Origin: a bacterium | Lineage (GTDB): Bacteria; Gemmatimonadota; Glassbacteria; GWA2-58-10 | Direction: 5' to 3' | DNA length: 30,955 nt | Assembly: GCA_021372515.1 (NCBI GenBank) | Contig: JAJFUG010000173.1 | Span: 1 to 30,955, forward strand | In this document: piece after piece, positions 23,901-30,955 of the stretch | Layout of the letters: every line of letters starts with the position of its first letter | How positions within the stretch are numbered: position 1 is the stretch's first letter | Position numbers and translations under genes: made by a program | Notes under the pieces: model-generated | Database searches by the model: none | What the model saw: the letters and a program-made list of their open reading frames with translations, nothing else | Told to the model about the DNA's origin: nothing

Positions 23901-25637
23901 ATGAAAAGCACCCTGTCTGTCCTGGCTCTCCTGACGCTCTGCGCTGCCGCCTCTCTTTCCGCCGCCCGCTCCGTGTATGTGGTCCCGGCGGAGAACCGTG
24001 TCCGCATGCTGGATGAGAAAATCCCCACCAGCGATTTTCTCTGGTCCGCGCGCGAGAATGTAATCAAGCTGGCCGGGGCCGGGGGCGAGCGCCTTCGCTT
24101 TCAGGTCGTGGCCGCGGTGGAGCGCGACACCCTTCGCCAAGTGTGCTTCAAGTGGGGCGAGCTGAAATCCGGCCAGTCGGTGTTGCCCGCCGCGGCGCTC
24201 AAGCCGTTCCTGGCCGCCCTGGTGCGGGTCTACGCCCCCAGCGGCAAGGAGGGCGCTGTCGGCTGGTTCCAGGACCCGCTCGCCCCGCTGGCCGAGCCGC
24301 TGGACATATTCCCTGACCGCTGGCAGAGCCGCAAGGACCAGACATTCTGGCTCGAGCTGGACATCCCCCGCGGGCAGCCAGCCGGGGTGTACGAGGGCGC
24401 GCTCGACATTGTCTGCTCGGACAGCCTGCTCGCCCATCTTCCCCTGCGCCTGACTGTCCATCCGTTCGACCTTCCCGCATCCGGCCACCTGTTCGCCCTG
24501 TTCAACTGCAGCAAGGGCTGGCTGGGACGCTATTATACCGAGCGACGCCTGCAGGGACGCAGCCTGGATGACGTTCTGGCGCAGTATTTCGATTTCATGC
24601 TCGACCGGGGAATCCAGCCCTGGTTCAACCCGCTCCTGCAGCCCAAGACCACGGATAAGGAGGACGGCCTGAGCCTGGAATGGCCCGACCCGGCGCTGGA
24701 AAAGCACTACCTGAACCACCCGGCCTACAGCCGGGTGACTTTCCCGGCCCGTCCGCGGGGTCTGGATGACGACGACGATAACGGGGGAGAAGAGGGCCTC
24801 TCGCCCGCGGCCGAGCGCAAGGTGAAAGACTGGGTGGGCGGAATCTACGAGCATTACAAGGCCAACGGCTGGCTGGACAAGCTCACCTTTTTCGGGCCGA
24901 TCGACGAGCCCAATTCGCGCGCGGCCTACGAGGATCTGATCCGCTGGGGCCAGATTGTGCACGAGGCCGCCCCGGGTGCGGGCTACCAGGTGACAGAGCA
25001 GCCACTGCCCCAGGAGCCTGACTGGCCGCCGCTTTCCTCTGTGGCTACGGACTGGGTGGTGCACGGCTCCAACCTGGAGAGTAACCGGGAGGAGATAGCC
25101 CGCCTGATCGGCCGGGGCCAGCACGCGAGCTGGTACATCTCCTGCGACCAGCTCTACCCGATGGCCAACTATTTCATCGACATGACCGCCGCCGACTCGC
25201 GGGCCGTGGCCTGGATCACCCGCCGCTACGGCATGCAGGGCATGCTCTACTGGGCGGTGAACTACTGGCCCGAGGTGGTGAGTCCCTGGCGCGACCCGGT
25301 GACCTGGAAACGCTCGGAGTGCAACTCGCCCCTGGCCGGCGAGGGCTCGCTGCTCTACCCGGGCGAGGAGATACGCTCCTACTGCAGGCAGCCGGATGTG
25401 GCCGGCCCGGTCAGCTCGGTGCGTTTCGAGATGCTGCACAAGGGGATGCAGGACGTGGAATACCTGTTCCTTCTCGACTCCCTGGGAAGAAAAGCGGATG
25501 CCGACCGTCTGTGCCGCGACATGGTGATCTCGGCCGAGGTGTTCTCACGCGAGCCGGAGCGCTACGAACAGGTCAAGGCCGAGGCGGCGCGCCTGATCGC
25601 CGAGACGCTGAAAAAGAGCAAGGGCAAATTGAAATAA
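23901..25637 (+). CDS. Secreted DUF4091-domain protein (glycoside hydrolase-like)
   Basis: ATG 23901 with GGAG eight bases upstream gives 578 residues beginning with a signal peptide (MKSTLSVLALLTLCAAASLSAA). After a beta-sandwich-like N-terminal region (to about 195) comes a barrel-like domain containing FDFMLDRGIQPWFNPLL (about 230) and TFFGPIDEPNS (about 330), whose Asp-Glu looks like a glycosidase acid at a strand end. The DUF4091 signature follows near the C-terminus: YWAVNYWPEV ... PLAGEGSLLYPG ... SSVRFEMLHKGMQDVEYL. DUF4091 proteins accompany polysaccharide-utilisation genes, but their substrate is mostly unproven. It is first of a three-gene + strand unit with the MBL-fold protein (46-base gap) and the SSS transporter. 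An acidic run (DDDDDN) near 289 is a likely surface loop. Confidence 0.88.
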   Translation: MKSTLSVLALLTLCAAASLSAARSVYVVPAENRVRMLDEKIPTSDFLWSARENVIKLAGAGGERLRFQVVAAVERDTLRQVCFKWGELKSGQSVLPAAALKPFLAALVRVYAPSGKEGAVGWFQDPLAPLAEPLDIFPDRWQSRKDQTFWLELDIPRGQPAGVYEGALDIVCSDSLLAHLPLRLTVHPFDLPASGHLFALFNCSKGWLGRYYTERRLQGRSLDDVLAQYFDFMLDRGIQPWFNPLLQPKTTDKEDGLSLEWPDPALEKHYLNHPAYSRVTFPARPRGLDDDDDNGGEEGLSPAAERKVKDWVGGIYEHYKANGWLDKLTFFGPIDEPNSRAAYEDLIRWGQIVHEAAPGAGYQVTEQPLPQEPDWPPLSSVATDWVVHGSNLESNREEIARLIGRGQHASWYISCDQLYPMANYFIDMTAADSRAVAWITRRYGMQGMLYWAVNYWPEVVSPWRDPVTWKRSECNSPLAGEGSLLYPGEEIRSYCRQPDVAGPVSSVRFEMLHKGMQDVEYLFLLDSLGRKADADRLCRDMVISAEVFSREPERYEQVKAEAARLIAETLKKSKGKLK

Positions 25638-25683
25638 TTTAATGCGATACGGTTTAGTCCTGATGTAATACTGGAGGTGATTC

Positions 25684-27609
25684 ATGCGTCTGATGGCTGG
25701 TCTTTTGCTGTCTCTTCTGGCCTTGTTGCCCACCTCGGAACGCTCATTTGCGGCAGCGGGCACGCTTTCGGTCGGGCGGCTCGAACGTCTTTCCGAGTCG
25801 CTCTGGTGCCTGCACGAGGCCTGCAATGTCTATATCGTGAAGCGTGGCGAGCGGGCGCTCATAATCGACAGCGGCGAGGGCGCGGTCTTGGGCTGCCTGG
25901 ACTCCCTGGGGATTAAACAAGTCGACTGGGTGCTCCAGACCCACAGCCACCGCGACCAGTGCGGGGCCACCGCAGAGCTGGCCGCGCGCGGGGCGAAAGT
26001 GGCGGTTCCGGAGGCCGAGGCCCGCTTTTTCCGGGACATTGAGAGCTACTGGGACAGTTTCGGCCTTTTCATTCGCTACCAGTTCCAGCCCGACACCTAC
26101 CAGCCCAGGATAAATATCCCGGTCGATCTGGCCCTGGCTGACCGGGACAGCCTCCTCTGGCAGGGTCTTACTTTCCGCTGCCTCGCCACTCCCGGCCACA
26201 CGGTGGGCTCGGGGAGCTGGCTGGTCCGGCTCGACGGTCACGGCCTGGCTTTCACTGGCGACATGATCTACTCCCCCGGAAAGCTCTGGAACCTCTACAG
26301 TTTCGACCATCGCTACTGGGACGGCGGGTTCGAGGGTGTGACCAAGGACCTGGCGGGCTTACAAAAAGTGATAGACTCGGGCGCTCAGAGCCTTTTGCCC
26401 TCGCACGGCGTGCGGATGGATGAACCAACCGCAGCGGCGGCCGCGCTGCGGGAGAACCTCGCGCGCCTGTACGACCTCGACCCCGCGCCCGAGCTTGAGG
26501 AAAGGGCCAGCCGCACCCATAGCGAACCTCCAAGGCGCTGGACCCGGGTCAGCGAGCACCTCTACCATGTCCGTCCCACCTCGTTCCTGCTGGTCGCTCC
26601 GGACTCCAGCGCGATGTTCTACGACTACTACGCCATCCCGGAAATAAAAGAGCCCGAGTACTACGACTCGATCCTGCCCGTGCTGGCTGAACTGGGGGTC
26701 AAGCGTATTGATCTTGTCATCCCGAGCCATTTCCACGAGGACCACATCCGCGGCATCCCCGACCTTCAGCGGCGCTACGGGGCGAAAGTCTGGGTCTTCC
26801 AGAACATGGCCGACCTGCTGGAGAACCCCTCGCGCTACAACCTCTGCTGCGTGGCCCCTGAGCGGATCGTGGCCGACCGCGTGCTGCACGACAGCGAGAT
26901 AATCTCATGGAAAGGCTACCAGTTCACGGTGGTGCACTTTCCAGGCCAGACTTTCTATCACCAGGGAATGTATGGGATTATCGACGGCCGCCGGGTGTTT
27001 TTCACCGGGGACACGGATGTTTACTCTGCGGGAGACTACAACCTTTACCACCGCAGCCGGAAGCTGCACGGGATCAGCACTTTCCTCAATTACTACCTCC
27101 TGGAGCCGGGCCGGGGCTACCTCAAGGCCCTGCAGCGCCTGATCGATTTCAACCCCGAACTGCTGCTCTGCGCCCATTCCGGAGCCAAGCCGGGCAACGC
27201 GGAGATGTACCGTCTGAACATGGAGGCCATGCTCCCGCGCCGCGAACTGGTGGCCGCGGTCCTGCCTCAGCCCGACCCGAACGAAGGCTTCGATCCCAAC
27301 CGGGTGCGGTTCTATCCCTACAGCCTGGACATCGCACCGGGTGAGGCTTTCGAGACCCAGGTCATACTGCGAAACCACCGGACTGAGGCGGTCGAGGCGC
27401 GCCTGTCGCTGGAGGCGCCCGCGGGCTGGAGCGTGGAGCCGTCGGTTGCCCCGCTGCGGGTGGCGGGCAAGGACGAGGCCGGGGTGCGGTTCACGGTGAA
27501 ACCCGGAGCCAAGCCCGACGGGCGACGACGCACGGTGATCACCGCGCAGGTCATTCAGGACGGCGAGGATCTGGGCGAGCCGGCCGAGATGCTGCTGGAA
27601 TGGAAATGA
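25684..27609 (+). CDS. Secreted tandem metallo-beta-lactamase-fold protein with C-terminal NEW3-like domain
   Basis: ATG 25684 follows GGAGG by six bases. The 641-residue product starts with a signal peptide (MRLMAGLLLSLLALLPTSERSFAA). MBL domain 1 (about 40-245) has H87-S-H89-R-D91-Q92 where the family has HxHxDH, then TPGHT and TGD. MBL domain 2 (about 285-510) has an intact H349-F-H351-E-D353-H354, then FPGQTFYHQ where PGHT is usual, and TGDTD. The last ~100 residues (DIAPGEAFETQVILRNHRTEAVEARLSLEAPAGW...) form an Ig-like NPCBM-associated/NEW3-type module, common on secreted carbohydrate enzymes. Each MBL domain thus departs from consensus at a different metal-ligand position. The hydrolysed substrate is unknown; a sugar lactone or ester is one possibility given the neighbours (inference). 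Confidence 0.85.
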   Translation: MRLMAGLLLSLLALLPTSERSFAAAGTLSVGRLERLSESLWCLHEACNVYIVKRGERALIIDSGEGAVLGCLDSLGIKQVDWVLQTHSHRDQCGATAELAARGAKVAVPEAEARFFRDIESYWDSFGLFIRYQFQPDTYQPRINIPVDLALADRDSLLWQGLTFRCLATPGHTVGSGSWLVRLDGHGLAFTGDMIYSPGKLWNLYSFDHRYWDGGFEGVTKDLAGLQKVIDSGAQSLLPSHGVRMDEPTAAAAALRENLARLYDLDPAPELEERASRTHSEPPRRWTRVSEHLYHVRPTSFLLVAPDSSAMFYDYYAIPEIKEPEYYDSILPVLAELGVKRIDLVIPSHFHEDHIRGIPDLQRRYGAKVWVFQNMADLLENPSRYNLCCVAPERIVADRVLHDSEIISWKGYQFTVVHFPGQTFYHQGMYGIIDGRRVFFTGDTDVYSAGDYNLYHRSRKLHGISTFLNYYLLEPGRGYLKALQRLIDFNPELLLCAHSGAKPGNAEMYRLNMEAMLPRRELVAAVLPQPDPNEGFDPNRVRFYPYSLDIAPGEAFETQVILRNHRTEAVEARLSLEAPAGWSVEPSVAPLRVAGKDEAGVRFTVKPGAKPDGRRRTVITAQVIQDGEDLGEPAEMLLEWK

Positions 27610-27663
27610 GAGCGGACAGAGCAAGCATATAGCGTTGAGAGTGTCAATCACAACGGAGGGAGA

Positions 27664-29370
27664 ATGGCCCTGGCCTCGCGTCTGGATCTGTTGGTCATCG
27701 CGGTCTACATGGCCCTGATGCTTCTGGTGGGTGTACTGCTCTCGTATTACAACAAAACCGACAGCGATTTTTTCAAGAGCGGGAACAAGCTGCCCTGGTG
27801 GCTGTCGGGCATCTCGCTGTTCATGAGCATGTTCAGTGTCTGGACATTCACCGGTGCGGCGGGTCTGGCCTGGCGCGCACCCGGCGTGGCGGTGATCATG
27901 TACCTGACCAACGCCCTGGTGGTGGTGGCGTTCGCCTGGTTCCTGGCCGGGCGCTGGCGCCGCACCCGCGCGGTGACGATCATGTCCTACCTCTCCGAGC
28001 GCTACGGCGTGCCGACCAACCAGCTCTACTCCTGGACTCATCTGGCGGCCTGTATCGTGCAGGCCGGGGTGCAGCTCCTGGCCCTGGGGACTTTCATCTC
28101 AGTGGCCATGGGTACAGACCTGGCGGCCACGATCATTGTCAGCGGCCTGGTAATCACGATCTATTGCTTCATCGGCGGACTCTGGGCCGTGGTGGTCACG
28201 GACACCCTGCAGTTCATCGTGCTTTTTGCCTGCGCGGTGGTGGTGATGGTGATCGGCGTGCACGAGGTCGGGGGCCTCGAGGGCTTCGTGACCCGCGCCC
28301 CGGAGGGCTGGTGGAATATTCAGAGCGGAGATTACAGTTGGGCCTACATCCTGGCCTACTCTGTGATCATGTTCTTCGCGTTCGGCAGCGGCGCGCCGGC
28401 GCAGAGATACTTCTCGGTGCGCAACGAGCGCGAGGCGCGCAAGACCGCGCTGGTCACGATGGTCTTGTTCGCGTTCTCGCCGGCGCTGTTTTTTATCCCG
28501 CCCATCGCCGCGCGCCTGACCGGCCTCGACCTGTCGCAGGTTTCGATCGGCCTCAACGCCCCCGAGGAGGCGGCCTATGTCGGGTTCTGCCTCAAGTACC
28601 TGCCGCACGGGGCGCTGGGGATCATGCTCTCGGCCATGCTGGCCGCCACCATGAGCTCGCTCAGCGCCGTGTTCAACGCCTACGCCGGGGTGATCACCGA
28701 GGACCTGATCCGTCAGGTGTTCTGGAAAAAAGCCTCCGGCCGCAAGCTGCTCCTGCTGGGAAGGGCGATGACCGCGGTGTTCGGCCTGCTGATCATCGCC
28801 TCGGCAGTGGTGCAGTCGCGCACCAGCCACGGGGTTTTCGAGCTGATGATGGCCTTCTCCGGGGTGGTGCTGGTGCCGGCCGGGGTGCCGGTGGTGTTCG
28901 GCCTGTTCTACCGCCGCTCCCCGCGCTGGGCGGCCATCGCCTCCTACAGCACCGGCCTGGCCCTGGGGCTCCTGTACCTCAAGTTCGGGACCAAGCCCAC
29001 ATTCACCCAGCAGGTGTTCGTGATCGGCGGGATCAGCACCCTGATCTATTTCCTGCCCGGACTGTTCCTGCGGCCCAAAGGGTCCTACCGCGAGCAGTTG
29101 GACCGCTTTTTCACCAAGCTTTCCACTCCGATAGCCCCGGAGGAGGTGGGCGAGTACCGTCAGACCGACCTGGGCAGCTACCGGATCACCGGCTGGATCA
29201 CCCTGACTATGGGCGTGATGGGCATGTGCCTGGCCGCTACCGGCGGGAGCGCGAGGGACAGCCTGGTGAACCTGGGGGTGGGGGGGCTCATTTTCCTGAT
29301 CGGGGCGGTGATGCTGGCCGGGAGCTGGATTGCGCAGCGGGTGCGGACCGCACGCGCGCAGGGGAATTGA
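27664..29370 (+). CDS. Sodium:solute symporter (SSS family)
   Basis: This 568-residue, ~13-14-helix membrane protein begins at ATG 27664 with GGAGG four bases upstream. SSS features include the early GNKLPWWLSGISLFMSMFSVWTFTGAAGLAW region (Na+ and substrate site helix 1), GLWAVVVTDTLQF, and MLSAMLAATMSSLSAVFNAYAGVITEDL, the hallmark segment in helix 8. Close family types carry sugars, sialic acid, uronates or other small organic solutes. Clustering with a DUF4091 protein and a secreted hydrolase suggests uptake of a product released outside the cytoplasm, but the substrate is not readable. It is the last gene of the unit. No terminator hairpin with a T-run follows; the R3 repeat begins 12 bases after the stop. 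Confidence 0.93.
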   Translation: MALASRLDLLVIAVYMALMLLVGVLLSYYNKTDSDFFKSGNKLPWWLSGISLFMSMFSVWTFTGAAGLAWRAPGVAVIMYLTNALVVVAFAWFLAGRWRRTRAVTIMSYLSERYGVPTNQLYSWTHLAACIVQAGVQLLALGTFISVAMGTDLAATIIVSGLVITIYCFIGGLWAVVVTDTLQFIVLFACAVVVMVIGVHEVGGLEGFVTRAPEGWWNIQSGDYSWAYILAYSVIMFFAFGSGAPAQRYFSVRNEREARKTALVTMVLFAFSPALFFIPPIAARLTGLDLSQVSIGLNAPEEAAYVGFCLKYLPHGALGIMLSAMLAATMSSLSAVFNAYAGVITEDLIRQVFWKKASGRKLLLLGRAMTAVFGLLIIASAVVQSRTSHGVFELMMAFSGVVLVPAGVPVVFGLFYRRSPRWAAIASYSTGLALGLLYLKFGTKPTFTQQVFVIGGISTLIYFLPGLFLRPKGSYREQLDRFFTKLSTPIAPEEVGEYRQTDLGSYRITGWITLTMGVMGMCLAATGGSARDSLVNLGVGGLIFLIGAVMLAGSWIAQRVRTARAQGN

Positions 29371-29381
29371 GAGGGATAAAT

Positions 29382-29712
29382 GTAGGGGCACGGCGTGCCG
29401 TGCCCGAGATGAGTTTTTGTTCTCTTGGTTACGGCCAAGAGAACCAGAAACCATAGGGGGCCGCAAACTCGTCCGTACCACGACTCCGCTTCTGGCTATG
29501 GTGTGCCCGAGGATTTTCTTCGCTGCCGCGTTGCAGCGGCGGCGCTGCCGCGAATCGCCGCCGGGCTGTGCGTCACTTTCAACCCTGGCCGCTTTACACT
29601 CGACTGCACGCTGCCCTGGCGGGAGGCTCAAACAGGTGCGGCCCCCAAAGGCTGAACTGCGGCGGCCTGACAGCCGCAAGCGAGTTTAGCCGCCTTGGAC
29701 GCCTGGCGGTGT
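29382..29712 (+). repeat. Structured interspersed repeat, copy R3
   Basis: Same order as R1: GTAG then palindrome GGGCACGGCGTGCCGTGCCC (29386-29405, one central mismatch); hairpin GTTCTCTTGG-TTACGG-CCAAGAGAAC (29419-29444); CCAGAAACCAT and GGGGGCCGCAAACTCGTCC; then GGCGGCGCTGCCGCGAATCG (about 29538-29557), CACGCTGCCC, GGCTCAAACA, GCGGCCCCC and CTGCGGCGGCC (about 29657-29668). The last five blocks match R2 in order. The interval is non-coding as far as can be seen. Confidence 0.8.
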
Positions 29713-29713
29713 C

Positions 29714-29742
29714 GTAGGGTCGGGTTTTAAGCCCGTCCCTGC
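29714..29742. repeat. Degenerate GTAGGG palindrome
   Basis: GTAGGGTCGGG-TTTTAA-GCCCGTCCCTGC is a decayed version of the palindrome at 21618-21646, directly abutting R3 and 30 bases before the tadA stop. Confidence 0.55.
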
Positions 29743-29772
29743 ATTTTCTGCGGTCGGCAGAACGCGATTCCG

Positions 29773-30258
29773 TTACTGCGGGCCTTGCCGGCCCCGGCCG
29801 TTTTGACGAAGCTCGCGGAAAAAATTCTTGAGCAGCTTTTCGGATTCTTCTGCCAGCAGGCCCTCGACCACCTCCACCCGGTGGTTGAACCGTCTGTCGC
29901 GCACCAGGTCGAACAGGCTCCCGCAGCAGCCGAACTTGGGCTCCCGGGCGCCGTAGACCAGCCGTCCCACGCGCCCCAGGACAAGCATCCCGGCGCACAT
30001 CACGCAGGGCTCCAGGGTCACGTACAGGGTGCAGGAGTCGAAATACCAGTGGCCCAGAGATTCTGCCCCCTGGCGCAGGGCCAGCGCCTCGGCGTGCGCG
30101 GTGGCGTCCTGAAGGCGGCGGGTAAGGTTGTAGCCCCGGCCGATCACCTGCCCGTCGCGCACCAGCACCGCGCCTATCGGCACCTCATCCTGGGCCCCGG
30201 CCCGGGCTGCCTGCTCCAGGGCCAGGCGCATAAAATATTCATCGCGGTTTTCGGACAT
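29773..30258 (-). CDS. tadA: tRNA-specific adenosine deaminase
   Basis: Deaminates the wobble adenosine of tRNA-Arg(ACG) to inosine. From ATG 30258 the protein is 161 residues, typical for TadA. The zinc site is complete: H55-A-E57 (catalytic Glu) and P84-C85-VM-C88. EVPIGAVLVRDG and REPKFGCCGSLFDL are TadA-type. The start is inferred from family length; no strong Shine-Dalgarno precedes it, and the longer frame to 30384 has no family similarity. It is divergent from tRNA-Ala and isolated from other genes. Confidence 0.95.
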   Translation of the reverse strand: MSENRDEYFMRLALEQAARAGAQDEVPIGAVLVRDGQVIGRGYNLTRRLQDATAHAEALALRQGAESLGHWYFDSCTLYVTLEPCVMCAGMLVLGRVGRLVYGAREPKFGCCGSLFDLVRDRRFNHRVEVVEGLLAEESEKLLKNFFRELRQNGRGRQGPQ

Positions 30259-30399
30259 GCGTTTTATCTTTGAAGTAATTGGTTCAGGTTGCGTCCAATC
30301 TGTTAAAATAATTGTGTCGTGGAGCCGGGCAAGGTTTACGGTTACAGTCCCCAGAGGCGACTCTCCCCCTCGCGGCTGGGACAACCCGCCACTTTAGCC

Positions 30400-30428
30400 T
30401 TTACAATCCGGCCGGAAAAGCTTAATAT
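30400..30428 (+). promoter_or_regulatory. Promoter of tRNA-Ala
   Basis: TTTACA (30400-30405) and TAATAT (30423-30428) with a 17-base spacer, ending 35 bases before the tRNA. This is a strong sigma-70-like match. Confidence 0.75.
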
Positions 30429-30463
30429 ATTGCACGCGGAAGGTGTTGAGAGTGAAAACCCTT

Positions 30464-30539
30464 GGGGCAGTAGCTCAGATGGGAGAGCGCATCCCTCGCA
30501 CGGATGAGGCCGTCGGTTCGACTCCGATCTGCTCCACCA
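30464..30539 (+). tRNA. tRNA-Ala (CGC)
   Basis: The complete cloverleaf is visible. Acceptor GGGGCAG/CTGCTCC includes the G3-U70 pair that marks alanine tRNAs. D-stem GCTC/GAGC, anticodon loop CTCGCAC (CGC), T-arm GTCGG-TTCGACT-CCGAT, discriminator A and encoded CCA. Confidence 0.97.
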
Positions 30540-30544
30540 TATAG

Positions 30545-30581
30545 AAAGCTGCGGGTTCATTCCTGCAGCTTTTCCTTTTTT
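30545..30581 (+). terminator. Terminator after tRNA-Ala
   Basis: AAAGCTGC (30545-30552) pairs with GCAGCTTT (30565-30572). Three inner pairs extend the stem and a T-rich tail (TTCCTTTTTT) follows. Confidence 0.88.
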
Positions 30582-30625
30582 AAGACGGTTTTGAATCTTT
30601 TTCAACCCGCAACTGCGAGGTGGAA

Positions 30626-30955
30626 ATGGGGAGAGGAATGTTGTTTCCAGCCTTGATCGCCTCAGGCCTGCTGTTCTCTGCGATGGCCCTGACTGCCGCG
30701 GAACAGAAAAGCGCCTCAGTGTCGATCATCCCGCGTCCGCAGGAACTGACCGAAACCGGAGCTGAGTTCAGCCTGGGCCAGTCCTGCACGATTTTCACGG
30801 ACAGCCGTTTCCAGGCCGAGGCCGCCTACCTGTGCGCCCGTCTGGCCGGGCCCACCGGGTTCAGCCTGGCAGTCAAGCCGCTGGAGGGGAAAGCCAATCC
30901 CAAAGGCTCGATAGTCCTGGCCTGGAGCGCGGACAGCACGCTCGGGGCCGAGGGC
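30626..30955 (+). CDS. N-terminal part of a secreted beta-N-acetylhexosaminidase-like (GH20) protein, cut by window end
   Basis: ATG 30626 (GAGG five to six bases upstream) opens a frame that stays open for 110 codons to the window edge. The ATG at 30638, also well placed after GGGGAGAGGA, is the alternative start. A signal peptide is visible (LLFPALIASGLLFSAMALTAAE). The following SVSIIPRPQELTETGAEFSL...IFTDSRFQAEAAYLCARLAGPTGFSLAVK pattern matches the small alpha/beta domain that precedes the GH20 barrel ('IPxPxxv...tG..l'). The catalytic Asp-Glu lies beyond the window. It probably removes terminal hexosamines from glycans outside the cytoplasm. The same N-terminal domain also occurs in GH84 and GH67-type enzymes, so the family call is moderate. 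Confidence 0.75.
   Translation, partial: MGRGMLFPALIASGLLFSAMALTAAEQKSASVSIIPRPQELTETGAEFSLGQSCTIFTDSRFQAEAAYLCARLAGPTGFSLAVKPLEGKANPKGSIVLAWSADSTLGAEG

Noticed and set aside
23331-24067. Minus-strand frames of 100-150 codons in the 23.3-24.1 kb region
   Set aside because: They read through the inverted structured repeat and the start of the DUF4091 gene. Similar 'proteins' at 22172-23116 and 28099-29679 contain the translated repeat (GSLGRNQEN...RARHAVPLH), so they are products of the repeat and not genes.
22916-30539. tRNA genes as integration sites for the DUF4091 cassette
   Set aside because: No duplicated tRNA 3' end and no integrase was found between tRNA-Arg and tRNA-Ala; the repeats are a better explanation for mobility.

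Overview
The window looks like chromosomal DNA from a free-living, GC-rich bacterium with rich carbohydrate metabolism. The protein repertoire (PPDK, 4Fe-4S-type PurF, archaeal-like short Psd plus PssA, IspG, GH94/GH20/DUF4091 glycan enzymes, SSS transporter) and the abundance of palindromic interspersed repeats suggest an FCB-superphylum or similar uncultured lineage. That assignment is an inference from gene content only.

Left part (1-5 kb): the end of a glycosidase-like gene and a membrane glycosyltransferase on the + strand, then a secreted YncE-like beta-propeller and a tiny lipoprotein. This stretch carries duplicated gene ends. An 84-base copy of the glycosyltransferase 3' end lies inside a pair of ~24-base inverted repeats at 3554-3698. 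A ~70-base copy of the ppdK 3' end, together with a second copy of the ppdK terminator, lies at 4106-4262. The second duplication brackets a HepT/MntA-type HEPN-nucleotidyltransferase toxin-antitoxin pair that sits between ppdK and the copied tail.

Central part (5-16.5 kb): a minus-strand housekeeping run. In transcription order it is ecfT, truA-htrA (coupled), purB, purC, psd-pssA (overlapping), purF and ppdK. It covers purine synthesis, phosphatidylserine/phosphatidylethanolamine synthesis, tRNA pseudouridylation, envelope protein quality control and pyruvate/PEP interconversion.

Right part (16.7-31 kb), mostly + strand: a GH94 phosphorylase, a ThDP-dependent 2-keto acid decarboxylase, ispG, tRNA-Arg(CCG), then a three-gene cassette (DUF4091 protein, secreted tandem metallo-beta-lactamase-fold protein, SSS sodium symporter) that probably handles an extracellular sugar-type substrate. 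Next come tadA (minus), tRNA-Ala(CGC) and the start of a GH20 hexosaminidase. The cassette is bracketed by three copies (23084-23350, 23430-23690 inverted, 29382-29712) of a structured non-coding repeat. Its hairpin stem differs between copies by compensatory changes. This repeat family and the gene-end duplications are the most unusual things in the window; no large undescribed multi-gene system was recognised.
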